Source of the DNA: Neisseria sicca
GTDB taxonomy: Bacteria > Pseudomonadota > Gammaproteobacteria > Burkholderiales > Neisseriaceae
Reading direction: 5' to 3'
Assembly (NCBI RefSeq): GCF_003044565.1
Contig: NZ_POXG01000009.1
Span: forward strand, 48,864-112,863
Length of the DNA stretch: 64,000 bases
The translations under genes were made by a program, and so were the position numbers. Positions 26,394-35,342 of the stretch are shown here, piece after piece; position 1 is the stretch's first letter; each line of letters opens with the position of its first letter. The notes below the pieces were generated by a model that saw only the letters and a list, made by a program, of their open reading frames with translations, ran no database searches and was not told the DNA's origin.

Positions 26394-26834
26394 TTATTGG
26401 GCAGCTTCAGCGTTTTCAGGAATTTCTTCAGGAACTTCTGAGGCAGCTTCGCTTTCTTGTTCCAACATATTATCAGCAGATGAGTCTTGCTCAGGGAGGC
26501 TGTTGGCATCAAATTTTTCAGAAGGCATGTTGTTCATTGGTGCTTCATATGCAGGCTGTCCAAAATTGTGTTGCTGCATGGCTGCGGCAGGAAGATTTTT
26601 CGTTATAAAAAATACTAGTGGAATCATAATAATGAAACAAATCAGCATAAGCCACAAATAAGCTTGCATGAAATGTTTGCGGTTTTTGTTGCCATCCCCA
26701 AATGCCCAGACAAATATCATGACAAGGCCTACGATAGGAATGGCGAGTATCAGGAATGTGATAATCCAATCCTTGACGGTCATGACTGCAGTGTCGTTGG
26801 GTACATTAGGGTGTGGAGTGTTATTTTGATCCAT
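26394..26834 (-). CDS. Small membrane protein of unknown function
   Basis: I do not recognise this 146-residue protein. It has two hydrophobic segments, about residues 23-47 (WIITFLILAIPIVGLVMIFVW) and 62-80 (LWLMLICFIIMIPLVFFI), joined by a basic loop with KNRKHF. The C-terminal 55 residues are acidic and rich in Glu, Ala, Pro and Met, with repeated E-P-E-E pattern, and look disordered. The region between the segments resembles short membrane proteins found next to zinc-ribbon proteins, but no such domain is present. Flanked by an uptake-sequence hairpin on its 3' side. Confidence 0.65.
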   Translation of the reverse strand: MDQNNTPHPNVPNDTAVMTVKDWIITFLILAIPIVGLVMIFVWAFGDGNKNRKHFMQAYLWLMLICFIIMIPLVFFITKNLPAAAMQQHNFGQPAYEAPMNNMPSEKFDANSLPEQDSSADNMLEQESEAASEVPEEIPENAEAAQ

Positions 26835-27316
26835 GAATAAACTACCTAAATGAAAGTGAATGAATAGGTCGGCAGCGGGCGGTTTTAATTTCTAATGTAT
26901 TAAAATGTGCTGAATGTTAAAGCGGTGATGCTGTGTAGAATCATTTTGCACATTTATCCGACTGCCTGGCGATTGCAACATATATAGTGGATTAACTTTA
27001 AACCAGTACGGCGTTGCCTCGCCTTGCCGTACTATCTGTACTGTCTGCGGCTTCGTCGCCTTGTCCTGATTTAAATTTAATCCACTATATTTTATCCCAG
27101 CTGCAAGGATGAGAATGTTATCTTTCATTCCGTTTTCATGCAAGTGGATAGGGGTGAGGTGTGTTGGATTTTGGGTAATATGTGAATGGATCTTGACGTG
27201 ATAGCGTTGCGTTGCCGTGTCCTATGAAATTCAATCCACTATGGGGGAGAAACTCAGGAACAAGTTGATGAGATTGGGTAAGATGCGGGTTGGTGCCGCA
27301 AAAGGAAATTTAATGT
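26835..27316. other. Gene-free stretch holding a Correia element and a half copy
   Basis: No gene is seen over ~480 bases. It holds a complete short Correia element (26983-27089) and, further on, a degraded right half (about 27195-27243) ending in AATCCACTAT. An 83-codon minus-strand frame here merely translates the repeat. Confidence 0.65.
26983..27089. repeat. Correia repeat enclosed element, ~107-bp class
   Basis: Terminal repeats TATAGTGGATTAA and TTAATCCACTATA bound a core with CAGTACGGCGTTGCCTCGCC and GTACTGTCTGCGGCTTCGTC, the classic Correia sequence. It lacks the ~50-bp middle segment with the IHF site that is present in the copy at 35356-35512. Confidence 0.92.
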
Positions 27317-27352
27317 AAAGGTCGTCTGAAAATGGGTTTTCAGACGACCTTT
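27317..27352 (-). terminator. Terminator of the rpoN-hpf operon
   Basis: An uptake-sequence pair with AAA/TTT ends directly downstream of hpf on the minus strand. Confidence 0.78.
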
Positions 27353-27363
27353 GGGATTTTGAT

Positions 27364-27678
27364 TTATTCTGCGGCAGGTTTTACCGTACTGCGGACATCG
27401 CCGCTTTTTTCTTTGTGTTTCAGCACCGCGCGGTCGAGTTTGTCCATCAGAACATCGATGGCGGCGTACATATCTTGTTCAACGGCCTCGACGTGGAGGT
27501 CTTTGCCCGCCAAATGGATGTCTGCTTCAGCCTGTTGATTGAGTTTTTCCACAGAAAGGGTGATGGTAATCGAAATGGCGTTGGCTGCGTGGCGGTTGAT
27601 GCGTTCCAATTTTTCGGAAACGTAGTTTTTGATGGCTTCGGTAACGTCGAAATTCAGACCGGTGATTTTCAGATTCAT
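27364..27678 (-). CDS. hpf: Ribosome hibernation promoting factor (short form)
   Basis: A 104-residue protein of the short HPF/YfiA family, which binds the 30S subunit and dimerises or inactivates ribosomes in stationary phase. Visible are MNLKITGLNFDVTEAIKNYV, EADIHLAGKDLHVEA and the MYAAIDVLMDKLDRAVLKHKEK helix. Length equals that of the short form. It lies 66 bases downstream of rpoN, as in most proteobacteria, so cotranscription is likely. GGAGCTGTATT precedes the start. Confidence 0.94.
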   Translation of the reverse strand: MNLKITGLNFDVTEAIKNYVSEKLERINRHAANAISITITLSVEKLNQQAEADIHLAGKDLHVEAVEQDMYAAIDVLMDKLDRAVLKHKEKSGDVRSTVKPAAE

Positions 27679-27744
27679 AATACAGCTCCTTCGGTGGGGT
27701 TCAGTCCGTCAGAAACGGAACGGGAAAACTGCGGTTTAAAACTG

Positions 27745-29097
27745 TCATTCGGTAAGTTTGCGTTTGTGTGCCGGCGGGATGTCGAGCGACTCCCTGTATT
27801 TGGCGACGGTGCGGCGGGCGATGTCTATGCCCTGTTGTTTGAGGAGGCGGACGAGGGTTTCGTCGGAATGGGGCTTGCTGCTGTCTTCGTTTTCGATAAT
27901 CTGCCCCAAAACGGCTTTGATTGCGCCTTGGCTCAGGCCTTCTTTGTCGCCTTCGGAATTGACTGCTTGTGTGAAGAAATAGCGTAACGCAAATAGTCCG
28001 CGCGGGCAAGACAAATATTTCTGGTTGGCGGCGCGCGAAATGGTACTTTCGGCAAGCCCCAATTCGGCGGCGGCGTCTTTCATAAGCATGGGCGCGAGTC
28101 CGATTTCGCCGAATATGAAGAAGTCTTCCTGATTTTTGACGATGTATTCGGCAAGGCGGATGACGGTGCTTTTGCGCAGTTCGAGAGAGTCGATGCGCTG
28201 CTTGGCTTCGTTGATTTTTTCTTTCCATTCGGGTGCGCCGTCTTCTGCGGATTTCATGAGGTCGCAGTATTCGCGGTTGAGTTGCAGTTTGGGCCAGGCG
28301 GCTTCGTTGCCGATGACTTTCCAGCCGTCTTTGCCTTCTTTGACCCAAACGTCGGGCTGGATGTAGGCGGTTGGTTCGGAGGAGGCGAAACCGTAGGCGG
28401 GGTAGGGGTTGAGCGTGGCGATGATGTCGAGCGCGACTTCTATGGTTTCGCTGTCGATTTCGGGAAAGAGTTTGCGGAAGCGGATGATGTTTTGTTTGCG
28501 GTTTTTGCCCAAATCGTGCAGCGAACTTTGGATGAGGTGGGCGGCCGCCTGACGCGCGGGGCTGGCGGGCAGGCGCATGAGTTGGAGCATCAGGGATTCG
28601 GTCAGGTCGGCGGCGGCAACGCCCGGCGGGTCGAAGGTCTGCAAAAGGTCGAGGGCGTTTTGCAGCTCGTCTTCGTCCAGCATCCATTCCAAGGGTGTGT
28701 TGTCGATAACGTCTTGAATGCTGTCGGTGAAATAGCCTTGGTCGTCAAGGAAGTCGATAAGGATGTGGACGTAGGCGGCTTCTTTGTCGGAAAGGGGGTG
28801 TTCGCACACTTGGGCGTGCAGGTATTGGTTGAAATCTTCTTCTTTGGCGATGTTGAGCCACGCGTCTTCGGCATCGTCGCCGCCGAGGTGGTTGCTGCGC
28901 GGCATGGTGGTACCGTGATTGAACTCTGCGTCGGCAAATTCGTCGGCTTCGGGACGTTCGAGCAGGGGATTGTCCTGCAACCAGTCTTCGACCTCGCGTT
29001 CGAGTTCGATACCGGACATTTGCAGGATGCGCAGGGATTGTTGCAGACGTTGGTTGAGTTGTTGGGTCTGCCTGAGTTTGAGGCCGAGTAAGGTCAT
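27745..29097 (-). CDS. rpoN: RNA polymerase sigma-54 factor, full length
   Basis: A 450-residue sigma-54. Region I (residues 1-50) is Gln- and Leu-rich with LGLKLRQTQQLNQRLQQSLR and LEREVEDWLQDNPLLE. An acidic region II follows, then the core-binding domain with LLQTFDPPGVAAADL. The DNA-binding part has the helix-turn-helix ELGLAESTISRAANQKYLS and the RpoN box ARRTVAKYRE (residues 427-436), which reads the -24 element. No stop or frameshift is present. In N. gonorrhoeae and N. meningitidis only a defective rpoN-like sequence remains, so an intact gene is a commensal trait. hpf follows in the same operon. The promoter before pilE at 45.1 kb is a likely target. Confidence 0.95.
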   Translation of the reverse strand: MTLLGLKLRQTQQLNQRLQQSLRILQMSGIELEREVEDWLQDNPLLERPEADEFADAEFNHGTTMPRSNHLGGDDAEDAWLNIAKEEDFNQYLHAQVCEHPLSDKEAAYVHILIDFLDDQGYFTDSIQDVIDNTPLEWMLDEDELQNALDLLQTFDPPGVAAADLTESLMLQLMRLPASPARQAAAHLIQSSLHDLGKNRKQNIIRFRKLFPEIDSETIEVALDIIATLNPYPAYGFASSEPTAYIQPDVWVKEGKDGWKVIGNEAAWPKLQLNREYCDLMKSAEDGAPEWKEKINEAKQRIDSLELRKSTVIRLAEYIVKNQEDFFIFGEIGLAPMLMKDAAAELGLAESTISRAANQKYLSCPRGLFALRYFFTQAVNSEGDKEGLSQGAIKAVLGQIIENEDSSKPHSDETLVRLLKQQGIDIARRTVAKYRESLDIPPAHKRKLTE

Positions 29098-29657
29098 GGT
29101 GCAATGTATGTTAATTAGTTTTATGGTGGATTGGACTTGAAACGGTGCAGCTTGGTTTACATTACGCTGTCAATTGCTTCTTGTTCATCCACTATATGAT
29201 TTCAGACGACCTTGGGTTTGGTTATTGGGTGGGGAAAGGCCGTCTGAACGGATTTTGTGGTGTGTTTATAGGCGTTTGGTCAACGCTTTTTATTTTTTAT
29301 CCTAGATATGTATTTCAACATTTTGCCTTGCCGCCGTCAACTGACGAGGCGTGTTTGAAGATAGGCATTCGGATATCAATGATGTGAGTTGAAGATTCGT
29401 TTGTTGATGGTTTTTATAAAAACTTAAATAAATCATATGTTTGATTATATTCAAGATGTAATTGTTTGAACAACGTGTATTTCATTGCATATGAGGCTGA
29501 TTTTTGTCTAACGTGTCATTTGAGGGAAAAAAAGAATGTGGGATCAAATAATATAGGGTCATGAAATGGCATAAAGGTCGTCTGAAATCCTGTTCTCTAA
29601 AGCTTTGGGCTTGGTTGAACCTGAATTTCAGACGACCTTTCTTTATTTACCGCTTAT
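29098..29657. other. Gene-free stretch upstream of rpoN with a degraded Correia element
   Basis: About 560 bases without a gene. It holds a degraded Correia element at 29122-29196 (TATGGTGGATT left, ATCCACTATA right, diverged middle), an inverted uptake sequence at about 29201, a variant GGCCGTCTGAA at about 29238, an AT-rich part, and an uptake-sequence pair at 29573-29640 with a long loop. Confidence 0.6.
29573..29640 (-). terminator. Long-loop uptake-sequence pair downstream of ccp
   Basis: AAAGGTCGTCTGAAAT and ATTTCAGACGACCTTT at the two ends of a 68-base segment; on the minus strand it follows the ccp stop codon and ends in A/T runs. Confidence 0.6.
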
Positions 29658-30842
29658 TTATTTATTGTTCGGATGGGATTCCATCGGTGCGGACAAAGGC
29701 AGTTCGGGTACAGTGCGGGCAGATTCCGAAACGCTGCCGGACAGGGTTTTCAGGAAGGCAACGATGTTTTCGGTTTCTTCCGGAGTCAGGTCTTTACCCA
29801 GCTGCGCTTTACCCATGATGGTAACGGCTTTGTCTAATTCCCAAACGCTGCCGTTGTGGAAATACGGATAAGTTTTGGCGACGTTGCGCAAGCCTGGTAC
29901 GCGGAAGAAGAATTCGTCTTCAGCTTTTTTGGTTACGTCGGCACGACCTTTGTCTTGTTTCGGATCTTCAATGAATTTCCAGTACGGACCTTGAACCAAA
30001 CCGAATTTTTGGAAGGTTGTGCCGCCGAGGTTGACGCCGCTGTGGCAGGCGATACAGCCGCTGTCCATAAAGGCGCGCACGCCTTTGCGCTCTTGCTCGT
30101 TCAGAGCGTTGACGTTACCTTTGAGGTAGTCATCCCATTTGGTCGGTGTTAGTAGGGTACGTTCGAATGCGCCCAGTGCGGTGGTGATGTTTTTGAAGGA
30201 AACTGCGCCGTCTTCAGGGAAGGCGGTTTTAAACAGTTCTTGATATTCGGGGATTTTGGCAATTTTGGCAGCGGCTGCTTTTTGCGAGTCGTTTGCCATT
30301 TCCACAGGGTTGACCAACGGTCCGCCGGCTTGTTCTTCAACGTCGGCTGCACGGCCGTCCCAGAACTGCATGCCGAGCAAGGCGGCGTTTAACGCGGTCG
30401 GGGAGTTGCGTCCGCCGAACTGTCCTTTATGGCCTTGGCTGGTCGGCAAGTTGTCCACGCCTGCGGTGGCGAGGTTGTGGCAGGAGTTGCAGCTTACGGT
30501 GTTGCCTTTGGAGAGGCGTGGCTCATACCATAATTGATGGCCGAGTTTGACCTGTTCTTCGGTAAACGGGCGCAGTTTCTGCATTTCTTCAGCGCTTGGC
30601 AGTGGTTTGAAGATGCCTTGCGCGCGTTTGAGCAATTCTTGGTCTTCAGGTGAAGCATTGCTGTCAACGGCGACTTGGGACGCTGCTGAGGCGGTTGAAG
30701 CAGCTTCAGGGGTTGTCTGAACGGCAGAGGCTTCGGTCGGTGCGGAAGCAGGTTTTTGTTCCTTGCTTTCCTATCCGCCACAGGCGGCCAATGCGGACAA
30801 AACAGCAAGCGACAGGAGCAGTCGGGTGTTGCGGTGGTTCAT
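29658..30842 (-). pseudogene. ccp: Cytochrome c peroxidase lipoprotein gene with an in-frame TAG
   Basis: The gene encodes a periplasmic di-heme peroxidase that reduces H2O2 with electrons from cytochrome c. From ATG 30842 (behind AAGGAAC) the frame reads a lipoprotein signal MNHRNTRLLLSLAVLSALAAC, then two Gly codons and TAG at 30771-30773. The same frame then continues open with ESKEQKPASA and an Ala/Ser/Thr linker into the complete enzyme: first heme CNSCH, second heme CIACH, and GLRNVAKTYPYFHNGS. A single change TAG to TCG (Ser) would restore a ~394-residue lipoprotein. No good internal start follows the stop that would give an exported protein. Causes could be a real nonsense mutation, suppression, or a sequencing error. 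Confidence 0.85.
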
Positions 30843-31169
30843 GGCGTGTTCCTTTTTGTAGTGGATATTATTATGAGTAAGCACCGTTTCCGTTGATTGC
30901 CGTGATGAATGGCGGGCGAAAATGGGGAATGGCATTCCGCTTTGTTTACGTCCGTTTGATATGTCCGGCTTTTTTGTCCGCGAAGTATAAACAGCGGGCG
31001 TGGTTTGCCCTTTGCGGTAAATCAATATTGGATTTTCAATAGAAATAAGCAATATATGTGATAGCTTCTGCATTTTCATGCGGTTTTCATGTTGAATAGG
31101 CCTCTATCGCTTGCACTGCCAAGCCGATTGGTTTAAATTAAACGACAATTTACCGTTGGAAGACACACA
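30843..31169. other. Divergent promoter region between ccp and gpsA
   Basis: About 330 bases between two divergent genes; no gene seen. Promoters for both genes should lie here. I looked for a TTGAT-N4-ATCAA FNR box before ccp and found only poor matches. Confidence 0.5.
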
Positions 31170-32159
31170 ATGAAAATCACCGTCATCGGCGCAGGTTCTT
31201 GGGGTACAGCCCTTGCCCTGCACTTTGCCCGCCACGGCAACGAAGTCGCCCTTTGGACACGCAATCCCGAACAAGTCCGTACATTGCAGGCAGAACGTGA
31301 AAACAAACACGGTCTGCCCGGTTTCCCTTTCCCTGAATCCTTAACCGTTTACGCCGATTTGGGTGATGCACTCAAAGACAGCGAACTCGTCCTTGTCGTA
31401 ACTTCTGTCGCGGGTTTGAGAAGCAGCGCAGAACTCCTCAAACAACACAATGCCGACCACGTTCCCGTCCTTGCTGCCTGCAAAGGCTTTGAACAAGATA
31501 CAGGGCTGTTGACCTTCCAAGTATTGAAAGAAGTATTGCCTGAGAACAAAAAAATCGGCGTGCTGTCTGGTCCGAGCTTTGCCCAAGAACTCGCCAAACA
31601 ACTGCCTTGCGCCGTAGTTATCGCCTCAGAAAATCAGGAGTGGATTGAGGAATTGGTTCCACAACTCAACACCAACGTAATGCGCCTTTACGGCAGTACG
31701 GACGTGATCGGCGTGGCTGTCGGCGGTGCTGTCAAAAATGTGATGGCAATCGCTACCGGCCTTTCCGACGGTCTCGAATACGGACTCAATGCGCGTGCGG
31801 CGCTGGTGACGCGCGGTCTCGCCGAGATTACCCGTCTTGCCATGGCTATGGGCGCGCAGCCTAAGACCATGATGGGGCTTGCCGGCATCGGCGACCTTAT
31901 CCTGACCTGTACCGGCGCGCTTTCGCGCAACCGCCGTGTCGGTTTGGGTTTGGCAGAAGGAAAAGAACTGCATCAAGTGTTGGTGGAAATCGGTCATGTT
32001 TCCGAAGGTGTCAGCACCATCGAAGAAGTGTTTAACACCGCTGTGAAATACCAAATCGACATGCCCATCACCCAAACCCTGCTGCAACTCATCCGCAAGG
32101 AAATGACCCCGCAACAAGTTGCAGAAAGACTCATGGAGCGCAGCGCACGCTTTGAGTAA
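31170..32159 (+). CDS. gpsA: Glycerol-3-phosphate dehydrogenase [NAD(P)+]
   Basis: A 329-residue cytoplasmic enzyme that reduces dihydroxyacetone phosphate to glycerol-3-phosphate for phospholipid synthesis. It has the dinucleotide-binding motif VIGAGSWGTALA (residues 5-16), VLSGPSFAQELA, the catalytic-lysine region GGAVKNVMAIATGLSDGLEYG with LNARAALVTRG, and the late GLAGIGDLILTCTGALSRNRRVG. Length and motifs are complete. GGAAGA precedes the start. It is followed by an uptake-sequence terminator. Confidence 0.96.
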   Translation: MKITVIGAGSWGTALALHFARHGNEVALWTRNPEQVRTLQAERENKHGLPGFPFPESLTVYADLGDALKDSELVLVVTSVAGLRSSAELLKQHNADHVPVLAACKGFEQDTGLLTFQVLKEVLPENKKIGVLSGPSFAQELAKQLPCAVVIASENQEWIEELVPQLNTNVMRLYGSTDVIGVAVGGAVKNVMAIATGLSDGLEYGLNARAALVTRGLAEITRLAMAMGAQPKTMMGLAGIGDLILTCTGALSRNRRVGLGLAEGKELHQVLVEIGHVSEGVSTIEEVFNTAVKYQIDMPITQTLLQLIRKEMTPQQVAERLMERSARFE

Positions 32160-32170
32160 GACCGAACGGT

Positions 32171-32214
32171 AAAGGTCGTCTGAAAACATCAAACCAAAAA
32201 GTTTCAGACGACCT
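32171..32214 (+). terminator. Terminator of gpsA
   Basis: AAAGGTCGTCTGAAAAC pairs with GTTTCAGACGACCT over a short A-rich loop. Confidence 0.7.
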
Positions 32215-32300
32215 CAAGATTCGGCAGCGATTGACATCCCTGCATCATCATCCTAATATCCTGACCGCCTGCCACCATGCGGCAATATGGAAGCCTATAC

Positions 32301-32624
32301 ATGAATCAATCACTCGACACCTTGGAAGTCAGCGTTTACCAGCTGGCCCAAAAATTTGAAACCCTTGTTGGTGAAAACCGCCGCCTTAATGAAGAAATCG
32401 ACCGCCTCAAGCTCGAGCATGAACAACAAAAGCGCGAACATGAAGCCGCCGTTGACGAATTGAGTGAAGCGTTGCTTGTACAAGTCGGCAAACTCAAAGA
32501 AGACCTACAAGGCAAAATCGACAATCTTAATGCCGAAAAAGAACAATACCGCAGCGCATTGGAACAGACTGCAGAAAAAATCCGCCAGCTCATTTCCCGC
32601 CTGCCGCAAGAAACACAATCATAA
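32301..32624 (+). CDS. ZapB-like coiled-coil protein upstream of zapA
   Basis: A 107-residue protein that is almost entirely a predicted coiled coil: heptads of Leu and hydrophobic residues run from about residue 8 (LEVSVYQLAQKFETLV) to the end, and composition is rich in Glu, Lys and Gln. It fits the small coiled-coil proteins found immediately before zapA in beta- and gammaproteobacteria, sometimes called ZapB-like (TIGR02449). A division role is inferred from the 9-base spacing to zapA. GGAAG before ATG 32301 favours this start over ATG 32277. Confidence 0.75.
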   Translation: MNQSLDTLEVSVYQLAQKFETLVGENRRLNEEIDRLKLEHEQQKREHEAAVDELSEALLVQVGKLKEDLQGKIDNLNAEKEQYRSALEQTAEKIRQLISRLPQETQS

Positions 32625-32633
32625 GGACACGCC

Positions 32634-32936
32634 ATGAGTATCGAACAAGTCAGCCTCGACATCATGAATGTCAATTTCACCATCAACACCCCGAGCGAAG
32701 AAAAAGATACCCTGCTCCAAGCCGTTGATATGCTCAACAAAAAAAGTGCCGCCATCAAAGAGAGCGGACGCATTGTCGGCAGCGATAAAATCGCCATTAT
32801 GACCGCGCTCAACGTTGTCCACGACCTCCTTAAAATTACACTCAAAGACGATTTGGCAATAGGCGAATTTGAGCGTAAAATAACTGACATGAACAACGCC
32901 TGCCAAAAAGCTTTGGCGCGGTTGGAACAAAACTGA
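32634..32936 (+). CDS. zapA: Cell division protein ZapA
   Basis: This 100-residue protein matches ZapA, which cross-links FtsZ filaments at the division ring. The N-terminal globular part has the family pattern VNFTINTPSEEKDTLLQAVDMLNKK, and the C-terminal half forms the dimer coiled coil (IAIMTALNVVHDLLK). AAGGACACGCC precedes the start. The order coiled-coil gene, zapA, 6S RNA is as in E. coli (zapA-ssrS). Confidence 0.92.
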   Translation: MSIEQVSLDIMNVNFTINTPSEEKDTLLQAVDMLNKKSAAIKESGRIVGSDKIAIMTALNVVHDLLKITLKDDLAIGEFERKITDMNNACQKALARLEQN

Positions 32937-32945
32937 TTTTTCTTT

Positions 32946-33124
32946 TTCCCTGCGGTGTCCGCGAAGGCATATATTCCTTTGAACCAATAAGTTCGCTTAA
33001 GGTTGCCGGGAGTTGCAGTGGGCGCGAGTGTCTATTCTTAGATGCACCCGAAGCTGCCCGAGGTGACCGCCTTGTCAACAAGGTTCAAGCGGATTCAGCC
33101 AAAACGGCTCTCGCGGGGATTCCC
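32946..33124 (+). ncRNA. ssrS: 6S RNA
   Basis: The ~180-base segment directly after zapA has the 6S layout: a closing stem (TCCCTGCGG near the 5' end with CTCGCGGGGA near the 3' end), a second stem with CCTTTGAACCAATAAGTTCG near the 5' side and CTTGTCAACAAGGTTCAAGC near the 3' side, and a large central bubble. 6S RNA binds sigma-70 holoenzyme by mimicking an open promoter. Position after zapA is conserved. Exact ends are estimated. Confidence 0.88.
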
Positions 33125-33129
33125 TATAT

Positions 33130-33160
33130 CAAGCCATGCCCGTGCGGCATGGCTTTCATT
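33130..33160 (+). terminator. Terminator after 6S RNA
   Basis: AGCCATGCC and GGCATGGCT form a 9-bp stem over CGTGC, followed by a T-rich tail. Confidence 0.8.
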
Positions 33161-33381
33161 TATCATCGGCTTCGACGTCGTCTGAAAACCAAGCGTAAAA
33201 TTAAAAAACATATCCCGATATTTTGAATCATCAGGAATGTTTTCCAGCTTAAAAACAACATCTCCCTACGCATAAAACCGCCATCATAGAAAAAACACTT
33301 TCAGACGACCCCAATCCGATTGACAAAAGCCAATCCCATCTTTAAAATTCACAACTTTCTATATCTATCTGGATTTCCACT

Positions 33382-33813
33382 ATGAAAACCTTTTCAGCGA
33401 AACCCCACGAGGTGAAGCGCGAATGGTTCGTTATCGACGCCCAAGACAAAGTTCTGGGTCGCGTTGCAGCCGAAGTCGCACACCGTCTGCGTGGCAAGCA
33501 CAAACCTGAATACACCCCCCACGTTGACACCGGTGACTACATCATCGTCATCAACGCGGACAAACTGCGTGTAACCGGCGCCAAATTCGAAGACAAAAAA
33601 TACTTCCGTCACTCCGGTTTCCCCGGCGGTATCTACGAGCGTACTTTCCGCGAAATGCAAGAGCAATTCCCGGGTCGCGCTTTGGAACAAGCTGTAAAAG
33701 GCATGTTGCCTAAAGGCCCATTGGGTTACGCAATGATCAAAAAACTGAAAGTGTACGCTGGTGCAGAACACGCCCATGCCGCACAACAACCCAAAGTTTT
33801 GGAATTGAAATAA
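33382..33813 (+). CDS. rplM: 50S ribosomal protein L13
   Basis: A 143-residue L13 with all family blocks: [20 protein letters not shown], the helix [25 protein letters not shown], and the late [22 protein letters not shown]13 is an early assembly protein of the large subunit. rpsI follows 9 bases later, the universal rplM-rpsI pair. Upstream lies about 200 bases with an uptake sequence near 33178 and an inverted one near 33300 in the leader. Confidence 0.97.
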   Translation: MKTFSAKPHEVKREWFVIDAQDKVLGRVAAEVAHRLRGKHKPEYTPHVDTGDYIIVINADKLRVTGAKFEDKKYFRHSGFPGGIYERTFREMQEQFPGRALEQAVKGMLPKGPLGYAMIKKLKVYAGAEHAHAAQQPKVLELK

Positions 33814-33822
33814 GGACACGAC

Positions 33823-34215
33823 ATGAACGGTAAATACTACTACGGCACAGGCCGCCGCAAAAGTTCAGTGGCTCGTGTATTCCTGACTAAAGGTACCGGC
33901 CAAATCATCGTAAACGGTCGCCCCGTTGACGAATTCTTCGCGCGCGAAACCAGCCGCATGGTTGTTCGCCAACCTTTGGTTCTGACTGAAAACGCTGAAG
34001 CGTTCGACATCAAAGTCAACGTTATCGGCGGTGGTGAAACCGGTCAATCCGGCGCAATCCGTCACGGCATTACCCGTGCCCTGATCGACTTCGATGCTGC
34101 GTTGAAACCTGCCTTGTCTCAAGCCGGTTTCGTGACTCGCGATGCCCGTGAAGTTGAACGTAAAAAACCAGGTCTGCGCAAAGCACGTCGCGCAAAACAA
34201 TTCTCCAAACGTTAA
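33823..34215 (+). CDS. rpsI: 30S ribosomal protein S9
   Basis: A 130-residue S9 starting [20 protein letters not shown] and ending with the basic tail [12 protein letters not shown] that reaches the P-site tRNA. It contains [19 protein letters not shown] and [29 protein letters not shown] precedes the ATG. It forms an operon with rplM, closed by the terminator at 34232. Confidence 0.97.
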   Translation: MNGKYYYGTGRRKSSVARVFLTKGTGQIIVNGRPVDEFFARETSRMVVRQPLVLTENAEAFDIKVNVIGGGETGQSGAIRHGITRALIDFDAALKPALSQAGFVTRDAREVERKKPGLRKARRAKQFSKR

Positions 34216-34231
34216 TTCGTTTTTGGAATCT

Positions 34232-34261
34232 AAAAAAGCCCTGCAATGCAGGGCTTTTTTT
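34232..34261 (+). terminator. Terminator of rplM-rpsI
   Basis: AAAAAAGCCCTGC and GCAGGGCTTTTTT pair over four bases: a classical rho-independent terminator without an uptake sequence. Confidence 0.92.
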
Positions 34262-34451
34262 ATTTGTTGCAGCTATCGGATTGCCTATACATTTTTGAGA
34301 CTGGTTGAGAGAGGGCGGACGGCTGAGCGATAGTAAGTTGAGACGGCAGGATTCGCGTTAAGTTTTTCTATTTCTTCAAATATCGAAAATGTGAAATTTC
34401 TTTTCGCATTCCCCATTGATACAATGAGGTTTTTTGCAGGGTCGTCTGAAC

Positions 34452-35342
34452 ATGACGGATTTCTCAAAGGGGCTTGTGGCAGCAGTAGCTTCCAATTTAT
34501 TGTTTTCCATGCTGTTTCTGTACGGAACTTGGATGCATCCGATGACCGGGACGGAAGTTTTTGCTTGGCGCATGGTTGCAATGTTGGCGGCCATATGCGT
34601 ATTGATGGGCATGAGCGATGGCTGGAAGGGGGCAGGGCAGTTTGTTCGTGAAACGGGCAGGGATTGGAAACGTTGGTTTTTGATTATGTTGCCCACGCCT
34701 GTTTTCGCAAGTCAGCTTTGGCTGTTTGTATGGTCGCCGATCAATGGTGAAGGTGTGAATGTGGCAATGGGCTATTTCCTGTTCCCATTGGCGATGCTGG
34801 CGTGCGGGAGGATTTGGTTTAAGGAAACGCTTAACCGTCTGCAAATAGTAGCGGTCGTATCGGCATGTTTGGGCGTGGCATGGGAGTTGGTACGATCCGG
34901 TGCATTTTCATGGGCGACGGTATGGGTATTCGGAACATATCCCATCTATTATTTGGTGCGCCGCAGACTGGGCGTGCCGGCATTGATAGGGCTGACGTTT
35001 GATTTGCTCGTGATTGCGCCTTGTGCCTTGTTTTATATTCTGACGCAAACCGATACCATTAATTTGATTGCGTCCACCCCAAAACTTATCGGCTTTATCG
35101 TTCTGCTGGGTATCAATAGCGCGGTCGCCATGCATTTGAATTTAAAAGCAAGCCAATTATTACCCATTGCCGTATTCGGTATGTTGAGCTATTTGGAACC
35201 GGTCTTGCTGTTTATCATTTCGATTGCGTGGCTGGGCGAACCTTTGGAGAATAGGGCATTAATCAGCTATGGATTTATCTGGTTGGGGTTGAGTCTGATG
35301 ATGGTAAACGGATGGCTGGCAATGAAGAGAAGGGTCGTCTGA
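34452..35342 (+). CDS. rarD: EamA/RarD-type permease
   Basis: A 296-residue inner-membrane protein with about ten hydrophobic segments in two EamA repeats, most like the RarD subgroup (YGTWMHPMTGTEVFAWRMV near the start, LQIVAVVSACLGVAWEL and GFIWLGLSLMMVNGW near the end). Substrate is unknown. I chose ATG 34452. It lies right behind GGGTCGTCTGAAC, so an uptake sequence forms the last leader bases in place of a clear ribosome-binding site. A longer in-frame start at 34434 would encode that uptake sequence. Confidence 0.82.
   Translation: MTDFSKGLVAAVASNLLFSMLFLYGTWMHPMTGTEVFAWRMVAMLAAICVLMGMSDGWKGAGQFVRETGRDWKRWFLIMLPTPVFASQLWLFVWSPINGEGVNVAMGYFLFPLAMLACGRIWFKETLNRLQIVAVVSACLGVAWELVRSGAFSWATVWVFGTYPIYYLVRRRLGVPALIGLTFDLLVIAPCALFYILTQTDTINLIASTPKLIGFIVLLGINSAVAMHLNLKASQLLPIAVFGMLSYLEPVLLFIISIAWLGEPLENRALISYGFIWLGLSLMMVNGWLAMKRRVV

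Noticed and set aside
26892..27143. 83-codon minus-strand frame beginning [20 protein letters not shown]
   Set aside because: Most of it translates the Correia element; similar frames occur at other Correia copies, for example 51132-51575.
30843..31169. FNR box upstream of ccp
   Set aside because: Only partial TTGAT/ATCAA half-sites with wrong spacing were found.
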